Assembly (NCBI RefSeq): GCF_024713945.1
Contig: NC_134681.1
Location: 3,111,001 to 3,175,000, forward strand
From: Dermatophagoides farinae
Taxonomy: Eukaryota > Arthropoda > Arachnida > Sarcoptiformes > Pyroglyphidae
Reading direction: 5' to 3'
DNA length: 64,000 nt
Under the pieces are notes generated by a model. It was not told the DNA's origin. It did no database searches and saw nothing but the letters and a program-made list of their open reading frames with translations. The position numbers and the translations under genes were made by a program. Positions 63,993 through 64,000 of this stretch are shown in pieces (position 1 is the first letter of the stretch; every line of letters starts with the position of its first letter).

Positions 63993-64000
63993 AACATCCA

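Larger units (their letters stand above)
54142..64000. other. Gene-poor interval of about 10 kb to the right edge
   Basis: No supportable gene. T/A homopolymers, CA/GT runs, TTG/CAA triplets and scattered short ORFs of low complexity. It could be intergenic or an intron of a gene beyond the right edge. Confidence 0.55.

Noticed and set aside
1-64000. tRNA, rRNA, snRNA genes or CRISPR arrays
   Set aside because: No internal promoter boxes with a cloverleaf, no conserved rRNA or snRNA blocks and no spaced direct repeats were seen. CAA, GAT and CA runs are microsatellites. A covariance-model scan would be decisive.

Overview
The window is eukaryotic nuclear DNA from an animal, most likely an astigmatid (house-dust or scab type) mite. 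The evidence is a very A+T-rich background full of homopolymers, CA/GT, GA and GAT/ATC microsatellites; genes with mostly short (about 50-110 nt) GT-AG introns; clearly metazoan proteins (a plexin, an SNX25/Snazarus-like sorting nexin, a golgin-like protein); and a tandem pair of small secreted helical proteins that weakly resemble the mite group 5/21 allergen fold. The species assignment is inference. I see no prokaryotic operons, CRISPR array, rRNA or convincing tRNA.

Layout. (1) 1-17841: 5' two thirds of the ectodomain of a plexin (B-like) on the minus strand. It has six exons (17841 down to 2407), and the gene runs off the left edge. Its third intron is 11.8 kb and hosts three genes on the opposite strand: an intact retropepsin-like ORF derived from an LTR-element protease but lacking the catalytic Asp (5970-6791), and two small signal-peptide genes (11177-11726 and 12104-12637). 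The same intron contains a 90-bp palindromic hAT-type MITE with a perfect 8-bp target duplication (14623-14712). (2) 17842-37834: about 20 kb without a supportable gene, made of simple repeats. (3) 37835-38847: a small secreted leucine-rich-repeat-like protein on the plus strand. (4) 39089-52666: three minus-strand genes in a row: a 2058-aa SNX25/Snazarus-like sorting nexin, a 1104-aa tail-anchored coiled-coil golgin-like protein, and a 497-aa divergent Ras-like GTPase. All three are plausible endomembrane-traffic proteins. (5) 53774-54141: a miniature LTR retrotransposon (TRIM) with two roughly 110-bp LTRs, a TGG-start primer-binding-like site and a polypurine tract. (6) 54142-64000: about 10 kb of simple repeats and hairpins without a supportable gene.

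Multi-exon models were built by hand from splice consensus and reading phase. Every internal junction listed keeps the frame, but none has transcript support here. The best candidates for something undescribed are the protease-dead retropepsin-like gene, the paired secreted genes nested in the plexin intron, the TRIM and MITE elements, and the GTPase whose G3 motif has lost its key residues.
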